Assembly: GCF_021044825.1 (NCBI RefSeq)
Contig: NZ_JAJNOC010000007.1
Location: 62,001 to 126,000 of the forward strand
Length of the DNA stretch: 64,000 nucleotides
Direction of reading: 5' to 3'
DNA from: Massilia phyllostachyos
GTDB taxonomy: Bacteria; Pseudomonadota; Gammaproteobacteria; Burkholderiales; Burkholderiaceae_D
The first letter of the stretch is position 1. Every line of letters starts with the position of its first letter. Position numbers and translations under genes: made by a program. The notes under the pieces were generated by a model that was given only the letters and a program-made list of their open reading frames with translations, made no database searches and had not been told where the DNA came from. Positions 19,542 through 27,813 of the stretch are shown here, piece after piece.

Positions 19542-19585
19542 TGGCCTGACCAGATAGCCGTGTGGTCATATCAATTCTTACAAAA
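19542..19585. promoter_or_regulatory. GntR-type site plus repeat element, copy 2
   Basis: TGGCCTGACCA (19542-19552) and the 24-base element at 19562-19585, which matches copy 1 at 22 of 24 positions. Copy 2 ends six bases before the ribosome site of the TonB receptor. The remaining part of the 408-bp gap (19300-19455) holds an AT-rich stretch and no gene. Confidence 0.5.
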
Positions 19586-19601
19586 TAATCAAGGAGACAG
19601 G

Positions 19602-22520
19602 ATGAAGCCGTACTTTGTTCCCACCCCTCGCCGCGCCACGCTCGCCACCGCGGTGAGCCTCGCGCTGTTCCAGCTGACCGCGGCCGCCCAGGCCCAGACC
19701 ACCGACGCTCCGGCCGACACCCCGGTCGCCCAGGCCGTGGTCGTCACCGGCTCGCTGATCCGCCGCGTCGCCGACGAGGGCACCAACCCGGTGGTCACCG
19801 TCAAGGCGCAGGAACTGGAAGCGCGCGGCCACACCGAACTGAAGGACTTCGTGCTCGAGCAGCCGCAGTCGCTCTCGCTCGGCACCAACACCGGCGCGGC
19901 CGGCCCGGTCACCAACCTGCGCGGCCTCGGCCCGATGCGCACCCTGTCCCTGCTGAACGGCCGCCGCCTGGCGAACGAGCCGCTGCAGGACCAGTACATC
20001 TCGGTCAACGTGATCCCGCGCATGGCGCTCGACCGCGTCGAGACCCTGAACGGCGGCGGCGCCTCGATCTACGGCGCCGACGCCATCGGCGGCGTGCAGA
20101 ACTACTGGACCAAGCGCGGCTTCGAAGGCGCCAACATCAAGGCCGAATACGCGCGCCCGGAACTGAGCGGCGGCGGCAAGACCAAGAGCATCGGCGCGAT
20201 CGTCGGCTGGGGCAACCTGGGCGAGAACGGCTTCAATGCCTACATCGCCGTCGACCACCAGAAGAAGGACGCGCTGTTCCAGAAGGACCGTCCGGACCAG
20301 CACGACCCGGACGTGCTGCGCACGCTGGGCCTGGGCATCACGCCCGACGGCCGCAACCCGAACCCGCTGGCCAACTTCGGCTTCGCGCGCAACGCGAACT
20401 CGAACTACAACCCGAACTTCGCCACCGGCTGCGATTCGCCGTGGTCGCGTCCGACCCTCGGCAACCTGAGCACCGCCGCGACCCCGACCTACGCGCCGGG
20501 CTGCATCCGCAACGCCCTGTACTGGACCGCGGTCACCGACGGCAGCGAGATCACCACGGTCAGCGGCCGCGCCAGCTGGAACCTGGCCGGCGGCCACAAG
20601 ATCGACCTCGACGTGCTGCACTCCGAATTCACCGTGCAGAAATTCCGCGGCATGCAGGTGCCGGGCTCGAACCAGCCCTTCACCACCTATTCGCTGGCGC
20701 CGAGCAGCCGCTTCTACCCGGGCAAGGGCATCACCCCGCTGCCGCAGGTCGTGGGCAGCAATACCGGCGCCAACAGCCCGGCCATGTACATCGACGGTAC
20801 GAAGACCCCGGGCACGGTCAGCAACCTGAACATGAACAACCGGACCATCTACTTCCAGTGGGGTCCGGGCGAACTGGGACCTGCCTACCGCAACGACGAG
20901 CAGGGCAACGACCGCATCGTGCTGTCGGCCGAAGGCGAAGTGCTGGGCTGGGACTACCGCGCCGGCCTGAACTACGGCCGCTCGAAGCGCGACACCCGCG
21001 TCGGCGAAGGCTACATCCTGTACTCGAAGGCCCAGGAAGGCTTCGACAAGGGCATCCTGAACCCGTTCGGCCCGCAGGACGCCGCCGGCGTCGAATACCT
21101 GCGCAGCATCCAGGCCGAGGACTACACCTACCGCCTGAACAAGGCCTTCAACAAGAGCATCGACCTGACCGTCACCAAGCCGGTGTGGGAACTGGGCGGC
21201 GGCGACCTGGTGGTCGCGATCTCGGGCGAACTGCGCGAAGACTCGGCCAGGACCCACAATGCCCCGCTCGACTACGTGCTCAAGCGCGCCGACGGCAGCT
21301 ACGCCATCGACGCTTCCGGCAACGTGACCCAGACCGACCTGGTGGGCGAAGTGCCGCAGGGCGTGGCCAAGAAACTCAAGCGCAAGATCTCGTCGCTGGT
21401 GCTGGAAGCCGACGCCCCGGTCACCAAGACCCTGACGGTCAACGGTTCGGTGCGCGCCGACCGCTACGACGACCTGGACCAGACCACCGTCAACCCGGCG
21501 CTGGCGACCCGCTGGACCCCGAACGACAAGCTGCTGGTGCGCGCCTCGGTCTCGAGCGGCTTCCGCGCGCCGTCGATCATGGACATCCAGAACCCGACGC
21601 CGGAAGTGCGCACCCAGGTGATGGACGACCCGGTCCTGTGCCGCAGCTCGCAGCCGCTGGTGGCCGGCACCGGCACCCCGTCGCAGGGCTACACCTTCGA
21701 CCAGGTCTGCAACGTGCAGACCACCTACTGGACCAAGTCGCCGAACAACAGCTTCCTGAAGCCCGAGAAGTCACGCGGCTTCAACATCGGCTTCGGCTTC
21801 GAGCCGGTCAAGAACCTGTCGCTGACCGTCGACTACTGGGGCCTGAAGCTGCGTGACGTGCTGGGCGCGGTGTCGATCGCCGAGATCCAGCAGAACCCGG
21901 CCAAGTACAACACCTTCATCAACCGCAAGGCCGACGGCACCATCGACTACATCGTGGCCAGCCAGGCGAACCGCGGCCAGACCCGCATCCGCGGCGCGGA
22001 CATCTCGACCAGCTACCGCTTCCCGAAAACCAGCTTCGGCACCTTCGACGCCAAGCTGGATGCGACCTGGTACCACCGCTACGAGTTCCAGAGCGAGGCG
22101 GGCGGCGTCTGGAGCAGCAACGTCGGCATCATCACCAACGACGGCCGCTTCGGCAGCGCCGGTCCGAACGCCGGCCTGGCCGGCGCACCGCAGGTGAACC
22201 CGCGCTGGAAGTACACCGCCCAGGTGACCTGGGGCTACGGCGACTTCAAGACCACGCTGTCGCAGCGTTTCAACACCGGCCTGACCGACCTGACCCCGCG
22301 CGCAGGTTCGACCCTGACCAAGGTCGACGAGTACAGCCAGTTCAACCTGAACGTGCGCTACACCGGCATCAAGAACACCACGGTGTCGCTGGGCGTGAAC
22401 AACATCACGGAAGAATGGCCGCCGATCACCGCCAACACCATCTACGGTGGCGGCTACCTGACCAGCCTCGCCGACATGATGGGCCGCGTGTACCGCGTCT
22501 CGGTGGAATACAAGTTCTAA
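19602..22520 (+). CDS. Large TonB-dependent receptor of the pectin locus
   Basis: The ATG at 19602 has AAGGAGACAGG directly upstream and begins a clear signal peptide (cleavage near AQAQ, residue about 32). An in-frame ATG at 19560 lies inside the putative operator repeat and has no ribosome site, so it is rejected. The 972-residue protein has a TonB box-like AVVVTGSLIRR, a plug (LRGLGPMRTLSLLNGRRL, ALDRVETLNGGGASIYGADAIGG) and a large barrel ending VYRVSVEYKF. This resembles the big carbohydrate-linked receptors of Xanthomonas and Caulobacter relatives. It would import oligogalacturonates made by the PL10 enzyme downstream. Two hairpins follow, so the downstream genes may have lower or separate expression. 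Confidence 0.92.
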   Translation: MKPYFVPTPRRATLATAVSLALFQLTAAAQAQTTDAPADTPVAQAVVVTGSLIRRVADEGTNPVVTVKAQELEARGHTELKDFVLEQPQSLSLGTNTGAAGPVTNLRGLGPMRTLSLLNGRRLANEPLQDQYISVNVIPRMALDRVETLNGGGASIYGADAIGGVQNYWTKRGFEGANIKAEYARPELSGGGKTKSIGAIVGWGNLGENGFNAYIAVDHQKKDALFQKDRPDQHDPDVLRTLGLGITPDGRNPNPLANFGFARNANSNYNPNFATGCDSPWSRPTLGNLSTAATPTYAPGCIRNALYWTAVTDGSEITTVSGRASWNLAGGHKIDLDVLHSEFTVQKFRGMQVPGSNQPFTTYSLAPSSRFYPGKGITPLPQVVGSNTGANSPAMYIDGTKTPGTVSNLNMNNRTIYFQWGPGELGPAYRNDEQGNDRIVLSAEGEVLGWDYRAGLNYGRSKRDTRVGEGYILYSKAQEGFDKGILNPFGPQDAAGVEYLRSIQAEDYTYRLNKAFNKSIDLTVTKPVWELGGGDLVVAISGELREDSARTHNAPLDYVLKRADGSYAIDASGNVTQTDLVGEVPQGVAKKLKRKISSLVLEADAPVTKTLTVNGSVRADRYDDLDQTTVNPALATRWTPNDKLLVRASVSSGFRAPSIMDIQNPTPEVRTQVMDDPVLCRSSQPLVAGTGTPSQGYTFDQVCNVQTTYWTKSPNNSFLKPEKSRGFNIGFGFEPVKNLSLTVDYWGLKLRDVLGAVSIAEIQQNPAKYNTFINRKADGTIDYIVASQANRGQTRIRGADISTSYRFPKTSFGTFDAKLDATWYHRYEFQSEAGGVWSSNVGIITNDGRFGSAGPNAGLAGAPQVNPRWKYTAQVTWGYGDFKTTLSQRFNTGLTDLTPRAGSTLTKVDEYSQFNLNVRYTGIKNTTVSLGVNNITEEWPPITANTIYGGGYLTSLADMMGRVYRVSVEYKF

Positions 22521-22543
22521 GCTTGCATCCCGCCTGACCCTGG

Positions 22544-22593
22544 GGACGGCGCAGCCGCGCCGTCCTTCACCGGGCCCTGTGGGGCCCGTTTTC
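22544..22593 (+). terminator. Tandem hairpins after the TonB receptor
   Basis: The first hairpin has a 9-bp perfect stem GGACGGCGC/GCGCCGTCC with loop AGCC (22544-22565). The second has a 7-bp stem CGGGCCC/GGGCCCG with loop TGTG (22571-22588) followed by TTTTC. The second fits a rho-independent terminator with a short T-tract, so partial read-through into the lyase gene is possible. Confidence 0.65.
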
Positions 22594-22611
22594 ATTGTGG
22601 AAGCTCACACC

Positions 22612-24510
22612 ATGCGCAATCACGCACTGTATCTCGGCTTGCTGGCCCTGCCGGTCCTGCCGCCCTTGTGCCAGGCCGCGACCCTGTCGACCATGACCCC
22701 GGCCCAGCCCTTGAGCGAGGCCCGCGTCGCCACCCTGCCGCCCGCGCAGCAGGGCCCGTGGAAGGATTACCTGGCGCGCTCGCGCGCCCTGATGGCGGCC
22801 GACAAGGCGCAACTGGCGGCGGAAGGCCCGCTCGACACCACGCCGCGTCCTCACGGCGCCGGCGACGGCGGGATGACCCTGCGCCAGAGCGCCGCCTGGT
22901 ACGGCACGGCGGACGCATTGCGCATCGCCGACAACATCCTCGGCTTCCAGACCCCGGCCGGCGGCTGGGGCAAGAACAGCGACCGCTCGGGCGCGCTGCG
23001 CCGCAAGGGCGAGCCCTGGGTGCCATTCGAAACCGGGCAGACCAAACTCTCCTGGAACTACGTCGGCACCTTCGACAACGGCGCCACCACCAACGAGCTG
23101 CGCTTCCTCGCGCGGGTGCAGGCAAAGTTTGATGCGGCGCGCGGCGAACCGTATCGCGCCGCCTTCGCAAAAGGCCTGCGCTACATCCTGAACGCCCAGT
23201 ACCCGAACGGCGGCTTCCCGCAGGTCTATCCGCTGCAAGGCGGCTACCACGATGCGGTGACGCTGAACGACGACGCCATGGTGCGCGTCGTGACGCTCTT
23301 GAACGACGTCGCGGACGGGCGCGGCGACTTCGCCTTCGTGCCGGCGCCTGCGCGAGAAGAAGCGCGGGCCGCGGTGGGACGCGCGGTCGCGATGTTCCTG
23401 GCCGCGCAGCAGCGCAGCGTGGACGGCAGGCTGACCGGCTGGGGCCAGCAGCACGATACCCTGACCCTGGCGCTGGTCGGTGCGCGCAACTTCGAACCGG
23501 CCTCGCTGGCCAGCGCCGAGAGTGCGAGCGTGCTGCAGTTCCTGATGCGCCAGCCCGATCCGTCGCCCGCGCTGCGCGAGGCCGTGCACGGCGGGGTCGC
23601 CTGGCTGCGCGCGGCGGCCCTGCGCGACGTCGCCTGGAAGCAGACCCCGAACGGCAGGCAACTGGCGCCGGCGCCCGGCGCACCCGCGATCTGGGCGCGC
23701 TACTACGATGCGCAGACCTTGAAACCGATCTTCGGCGACCGCGACCGCAGCATCCACGACGACGTCAACGAGCTGCAGGTCGAGCGCCGCAACGGTTACG
23801 CCTGGTTCGGCGCGGTGCCGGCCAAGGCGATCGAGCGCTACGCGGCGTGGGCGGGAGGCGCGTCGCGGCCGCGCCTGGTGCTGGTGGGCGACTCGACGAT
23901 GGCGCCCAAGGGCGGCTACGGCGACGCCCTGTGCCGGCGCCTGGAGCCGCAGGTGGCCTGCGTGAACCTGGGGCGCGCCGGCCGCAGCACCAGCAGCTAC
24001 CGCGCCGAAGGCCACTGGGACAGGGTAGTCAAGCTGCTGGGCGAGCAGGGCGGCCATAGCACGACGTATGTGATGATCGGCTTCGGCCACAACGACCAGC
24101 CGGGCAAGCCTGGCCGCTCGACCGACCTGAAGACCGAATTCCCGGTCAATATGGGGCGCTACGCGAGCGAGGCGCAGGCCGCGGGCGCTATTGCGGTCCT
24201 GGCCACGCCGCTGGCGCGTCGCACCTTCGAGGGCGGCAAGCTGCTCGATACCCTGGCGCCCTGGGCCGCAGCCACGCGCGCGGTCGCGAGCGAGCGCAAG
24301 CTGGCCGTGGTCGACGTGCACGCGGCCACCCTGGCCGCCTTCGGCGAGCTTGGTGAGGCGCGCACCGTCACCCTCGGTCCGCCGCCGAAGCCGGACGCCA
24401 AGGGCCCCGACCTGACCCACCTGAACGAAGAGGGCGCTCAGATCGTCGCGCCGATCGTGCTGAAGGCATTGCAGCGCGCCGTTCCCGCCCTGTCCACCCC
24501 ATCGCCATAA
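22612..24510 (+). CDS. Bifunctional secreted PL10 pectate lyase / SGNH (CE12-like) acetylesterase
   Basis: The 632-residue protein starts with a signal peptide (cleavage near CQA, residue 22). Residues about 70-410 match PL10 pectate lyase: GGWGKNSDRS, GTFDNGATTNELRFLARV, NAQYPNGGFPQVYPL, HDAVTLNDDAMVRV and WARYYDAQTLKPIFGDRD. These enzymes cleave polygalacturonate by beta-elimination with calcium. Residues about 418-625 are an SGNH hydrolase with all four blocks: GDST (Ser428), Gly454 in NLGRAGRS, Asn494 in GFGHND, and the DLTH pair Asp600/His603. This matches rhamnogalacturonan acetylesterases (CE12). The fusion would deacetylate and cut pectin in one step. The DUF1593 gene follows after 12 bp. 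Confidence 0.9.
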   Translation: MRNHALYLGLLALPVLPPLCQAATLSTMTPAQPLSEARVATLPPAQQGPWKDYLARSRALMAADKAQLAAEGPLDTTPRPHGAGDGGMTLRQSAAWYGTADALRIADNILGFQTPAGGWGKNSDRSGALRRKGEPWVPFETGQTKLSWNYVGTFDNGATTNELRFLARVQAKFDAARGEPYRAAFAKGLRYILNAQYPNGGFPQVYPLQGGYHDAVTLNDDAMVRVVTLLNDVADGRGDFAFVPAPAREEARAAVGRAVAMFLAAQQRSVDGRLTGWGQQHDTLTLALVGARNFEPASLASAESASVLQFLMRQPDPSPALREAVHGGVAWLRAAALRDVAWKQTPNGRQLAPAPGAPAIWARYYDAQTLKPIFGDRDRSIHDDVNELQVERRNGYAWFGAVPAKAIERYAAWAGGASRPRLVLVGDSTMAPKGGYGDALCRRLEPQVACVNLGRAGRSTSSYRAEGHWDRVVKLLGEQGGHSTTYVMIGFGHNDQPGKPGRSTDLKTEFPVNMGRYASEAQAAGAIAVLATPLARRTFEGGKLLDTLAPWAAATRAVASERKLAVVDVHAATLAAFGELGEARTVTLGPPPKPDAKGPDLTHLNEEGAQIVAPIVLKALQRAVPALSTPSP

Positions 24511-24522
24511 GGAGCCATGGCC

Positions 24523-25821
24523 ATGCATCGCCGCCATCTGCTTGCCCTGCTCGCCATGTCGCTGCCGCTGTCCGCGGCCGCCCTTGCGCCGGCGCCGTCC
24601 ACCGGCGTGAAGCCGCGCGTGATCGTCTCCACAGACATCGGCGGCACCGACTTCGACGACTTCCAGTCCCTGGTCCACCTGCTGCTGTATGCCGACGCCA
24701 TCGAGCTCGAAGGCCTGATCGCTTCGCCCTGGGGCGAAGGGCGCGAGCGCAAGCGCCACCTGCTGGCGATCATCGACGCCTACGAGAAGGATTATCCGAA
24801 CCTGAAGACCTGGTCGCCGGCCTATCCGACGCCCGCCCGGCTGCGCAGCATCTCGAAGCAGGGCGGCCTGGACCTGGCGCCGCCGCCGGGCTGGACCCGC
24901 CCGACCGAAGGCTCGGACTGGATCGTCCAGCAGGCGCGCAAGGACGATCCGCGCCCGCTGTGGGTGCTGCTGTGGGGCGGCTTCGAGGACCTGGCCCAGG
25001 CCCTGCACGACGCGCCCGACATCAAGCCCAGGCTGCGCGTCTACATGATCGGCGGCCCGAACAAGAAGTGGTCGAACGCGGCCTACGACTACCTGGCGCG
25101 CGAGCATGCCGACCTGTGGATCATCGAGAACAACGCGACTTACCGCGGCTGGTTCACCGGCGGCGACCAGTCGGGAGACCTGGGCAATACCGCCTTCGTC
25201 GAACGCCACGTCAAGGGCGCGGGCGCGCTGGGCGACTATTTCGTCGGCATCGCGCCGCAGATCAAGATGGGCGACACGCCGTCGCTCAGCTACGTGCTGG
25301 GGACGAACCCGGAGGATCCGACTCGGGAAAACTGGGGCGGCAGCTTCGTGCGCGCCTGGGACCGGCCACGCATGGTGTTCGACGGCGCGCCGCCGGAAGG
25401 AACCGTGGTCGAGACCTTCGCCATCATGGAGCTGCGCTACCGCCCGGCAGGCAAGGCGCCGGCCGCGCCGCGCGCGACGCTCATCGTCGACAAGCAGGAA
25501 TTCCCGGGCTTCCCCCAGCCGGACGGTTCCTGGCTGTTCCTGTTCTCGCCCAAGGAAGTCAAGGCCTGGACCTACCGCATCGCCAGCAACCATCCAGGCC
25601 TGGACGGACAGTCCGGCGGCTTCGCCTCGCGTAACCCGGCGCCCGAGCTGGCGCGCCAGCCCTCGAGCCGCTATCCGAACTGGTGGACCGACGACCCCGA
25701 TCCGCGCCTGGCCGAGGGGCAGCACCAGGGTGCGAAGACGGTCAGCCGCTGGCGCGATGCCTTTCTTCGCGATTTCGCCAAACGCTTGCGCCGCACGCAA
25801 GCGCCGGCGCCAGCGAAATGA
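24523..25821 (+). CDS. Secreted DUF1593 nucleoside-hydrolase-like protein
   Basis: Of two in-frame ATGs (24517 and 24523) the second has AAGGAG at an 8-base distance, while the first is too close to it. The 432-residue form has a signal peptide ending near ALA. Residues about 33-260 resemble the inosine-uridine nucleoside hydrolase fold, with the calcium-binding Asp cluster [11 protein letters not shown] at 36-46 and [15 protein letters not shown]. The family (DUF1593, as in Saccharophagus Sde0182) is widespread in plant-polysaccharide loci, but its substrate is not established. The gene is cotranscribed with the PL10-CE12 fusion, so it probably acts on a pectin side-chain or glycosidic product rather than on nucleosides. 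Confidence 0.82.
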   Translation: MHRRHLLALLAMSLPLSAAALAPAPSTGVKPRVIVSTDIGGTDFDDFQSLVHLLLYADAIELEGLIASPWGEGRERKRHLLAIIDAYEKDYPNLKTWSPAYPTPARLRSISKQGGLDLAPPPGWTRPTEGSDWIVQQARKDDPRPLWVLLWGGFEDLAQALHDAPDIKPRLRVYMIGGPNKKWSNAAYDYLAREHADLWIIENNATYRGWFTGGDQSGDLGNTAFVERHVKGAGALGDYFVGIAPQIKMGDTPSLSYVLGTNPEDPTRENWGGSFVRAWDRPRMVFDGAPPEGTVVETFAIMELRYRPAGKAPAAPRATLIVDKQEFPGFPQPDGSWLFLFSPKEVKAWTYRIASNHPGLDGQSGGFASRNPAPELARQPSSRYPNWWTDDPDPRLAEGQHQGAKTVSRWRDAFLRDFAKRLRRTQAPAPAK

Positions 25822-25859
25822 GGAGCGCCAGCCAGGGTGGATACCCACTCCATATCAAC

Positions 25860-26729
25860 TCATCGCGGCAGGGGCGGGTCGGTATAGCTGGAATCGATTT
25901 TGAATCCTTTTTTAATTGCTATTTGCTCCAATTGTTGGCGCCGCTCAGTGCTTTCTTCGATGGCGGATGGGAGCAGTGCTCGCCAATTTTCCCTCTGATC
26001 CGGTGCAACAAATGACCGATAATACTCTTCGTCAGTTCTTATTTTGAGGTTGATCACATATGCTGAACGTCCGTTGTCCGTTTTCAAGATTTGGTCTCGA
26101 GTAAAGCTCAAGTCGATGAAAGTTCCATCTGCATAAAATGCCCAAGTTGAAAGATTTTCCAGCTTTACCCATTCCTCGAGCGTCGGCTGGTAGTCGGCGC
26201 TTAACGTCGTATCTTCTCCCGACACGAGCATGAAGGACAGTACATCCTTGCTGAAGAGTCTGGGCGAGGAAAAAGGGATGGTCGACTTCCAGCCGGCGAG
26301 TTTTAATTTCTCGATGACTGAAAAAATATGGGTTCTAGCCTCAGCGTCGCTGATTCCGTTCGGACCAGTGATTCCGCAGACGACGTAGAATTCGTTAATT
26401 CCTGCGCTCTTGTCGCTATCGTCTTCCGTCCCTAATACATGGAGAACATTCTCGAATGTTACGCCATGTTTGCCGTGCACAAGTCTCACAGTGCCTTTAT
26501 TGTTTGACGTCCAGTTGAGTTTGTAGAAAGAAAGGCCAGCAGGTTGCCGACTGACGGTGACTGAAGACGGGTACTTTTTTTCCAGTGATTCACCCGATGC
26601 CCCCAGCGCGATCTCAACGCTGCCATTACTATTGGTCATATTGTTTTGCTCCTTGTTGAATCCGTATCTGGCGCCGGTTCCAATCGCCAGCAGAACCAAT
26701 GCCAGAATCAAGATGCGCGTGAATCTCAT
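25860..26729 (-). CDS. Membrane-anchored protein of unknown function, candidate T6SS immunity protein
   Basis: The 289-residue protein starts with a hydrophobic helix (residues about 5-22) preceded by Arg, so it is either a secreted or a signal-anchored periplasmic protein; there is no lipobox Cys. The rest is soluble and I do not recognise a family. Its start overlaps the stop of the upstream gene by 4 bp (ATGA), so the two are translationally coupled, directly downstream of a VgrG gene. That position, a periplasmic location and clearly AT-rich codon use compared with the neighbouring genes suggest an immunity protein for the preceding cargo. It is the last gene of the left T6SS arm. It could also be an accessory or second effector. 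Confidence 0.6.
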   Translation of the reverse strand: MRFTRILILALVLLAIGTGARYGFNKEQNNMTNSNGSVEIALGASGESLEKKYPSSVTVSRQPAGLSFYKLNWTSNNKGTVRLVHGKHGVTFENVLHVLGTEDDSDKSAGINEFYVVCGITGPNGISDAEARTHIFSVIEKLKLAGWKSTIPFSSPRLFSKDVLSFMLVSGEDTTLSADYQPTLEEWVKLENLSTWAFYADGTFIDLSFTRDQILKTDNGRSAYVINLKIRTDEEYYRSFVAPDQRENWRALLPSAIEESTERRQQLEQIAIKKGFKIDSSYTDPPLPR

Positions 26730-27778
26730 CTTATAGCCTCAACAGCGGAGCGGATCGAACTGTTAAGCTTTTCCCCGACCTCCTTCGCTTTCTCGGCGAA
26801 GGTCTTCGAGTCAGGCATGTCTACCCATCCTGCCATGGTTCGCAATTCATTTTCCATGTACGAATTTTTGCGTTGCATGAGCGTATGGAACATTCCTGCA
26901 GCACTGACGATCCACGCCATCCTCATTTCGAGATTCTCGAGTTCTGTTCCATCTGGTGCTACCGATTTTAGTGTTCCATCTTCGATGCTGCACGAATGGT
27001 GAAACACCAGTTCGATAGGTGGAGTCGCCCAATTTACCAGTAGATTTCGCTGAAATCTTATGCGTGCAGCAAATGACTCATTTTTGTAAATCAAGGGCTG
27101 AAGGATGATGCCTTGCTCATGATTCGCGATTGCAAGGAGATGTTTGAACTGAATATCAGCACGCCGAGGTGGGGCGGCCTGCTCATATTTTGTAACTTCT
27201 TCGAAACCGGCGATGATTTCGTTTGATACGCGCAGATTATTTATTATCGGCAGCGCCTCTTTGCTCCAGGGTAGATAGCTCAGCTGGCTCTTGATTTTCC
27301 CTACGAGTTGGTCGGTGTTTCGGCTCTTCAAGCACTGGGTGAAGGAACTTGGATACATGTTCCGATACCAATGCCACCCACTGATGTCGAAGAATAACCA
27401 GAAATTGCCTTTTCCAAGGCCCTCCCAGACGGTGCTATCGACATGGGTCATTCTTTTTACCTGCCAGGCATCGAATGTGCACGCAACTGTTTTACTCGCG
27501 AACGCGCCTAATGCCATCCAATAGTACCTGCCTTTCTTTTCGGGAGATCCGCCATCCTCGATCTCGAGATAGAAACGTGCGTAGCTGGCTGAAATCCGCC
27601 TTGCGCGAACCGCGTAGTCCCTGACAAGTTTGCCTCGACGTTCTCCAGTTTGGGTACATAGCCTGATCGTGCTGAATTGATGTGCAAGCGACCACATCGT
27701 GTTGCAATTGCAGTCGATCGTTACGCGTGAACTGGAGGTCGTATTGGTCTGCGCCGAGACGTTGGTAGGGTCACTCAT
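26726..27778 (-). CDS. Putative VgrG-linked T6SS cargo effector (DUF2515-like)
   Basis: The 350-residue protein has no signal peptide. Segments such as RYYWMALGAFASKTVACT, GNFWLFFDISGWHWY and LAIANHEQGIILQPLIY recall proteins of the DUF2515 group found beside VgrG genes; I cannot confirm the family without a profile search, and no catalytic activity is assigned. The gene lies 35 bp downstream of vgrG and is coupled to the putative immunity gene. It is AT-richer than the T6SS core, as expected for exchangeable cargo. His/Glu in NHEQ could be catalytic or metal-binding, by guess only. Confidence 0.5.
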   Translation of the reverse strand: MSDPTNVSAQTNTTSSSRVTIDCNCNTMWSLAHQFSTIRLCTQTGERRGKLVRDYAVRARRISASYARFYLEIEDGGSPEKKGRYYWMALGAFASKTVACTFDAWQVKRMTHVDSTVWEGLGKGNFWLFFDISGWHWYRNMYPSSFTQCLKSRNTDQLVGKIKSQLSYLPWSKEALPIINNLRVSNEIIAGFEEVTKYEQAAPPRRADIQFKHLLAIANHEQGIILQPLIYKNESFAARIRFQRNLLVNWATPPIELVFHHSCSIEDGTLKSVAPDGTELENLEMRMAWIVSAAGMFHTLMQRKNSYMENELRTMAGWVDMPDSKTFAEKAKEVGEKLNSSIRSAVEAIR

Positions 27779-27813
27779 CGAAATTTCTTTCTCGGAATCG
27801 AGGAACAGATTCT

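Noticed and set aside
19560..19601. Upstream ATG for the large TonB receptor at 19560
   Set aside because: It lies inside the repeated operator element, has no ribosome site, and would place 14 polar residues before the signal peptide.
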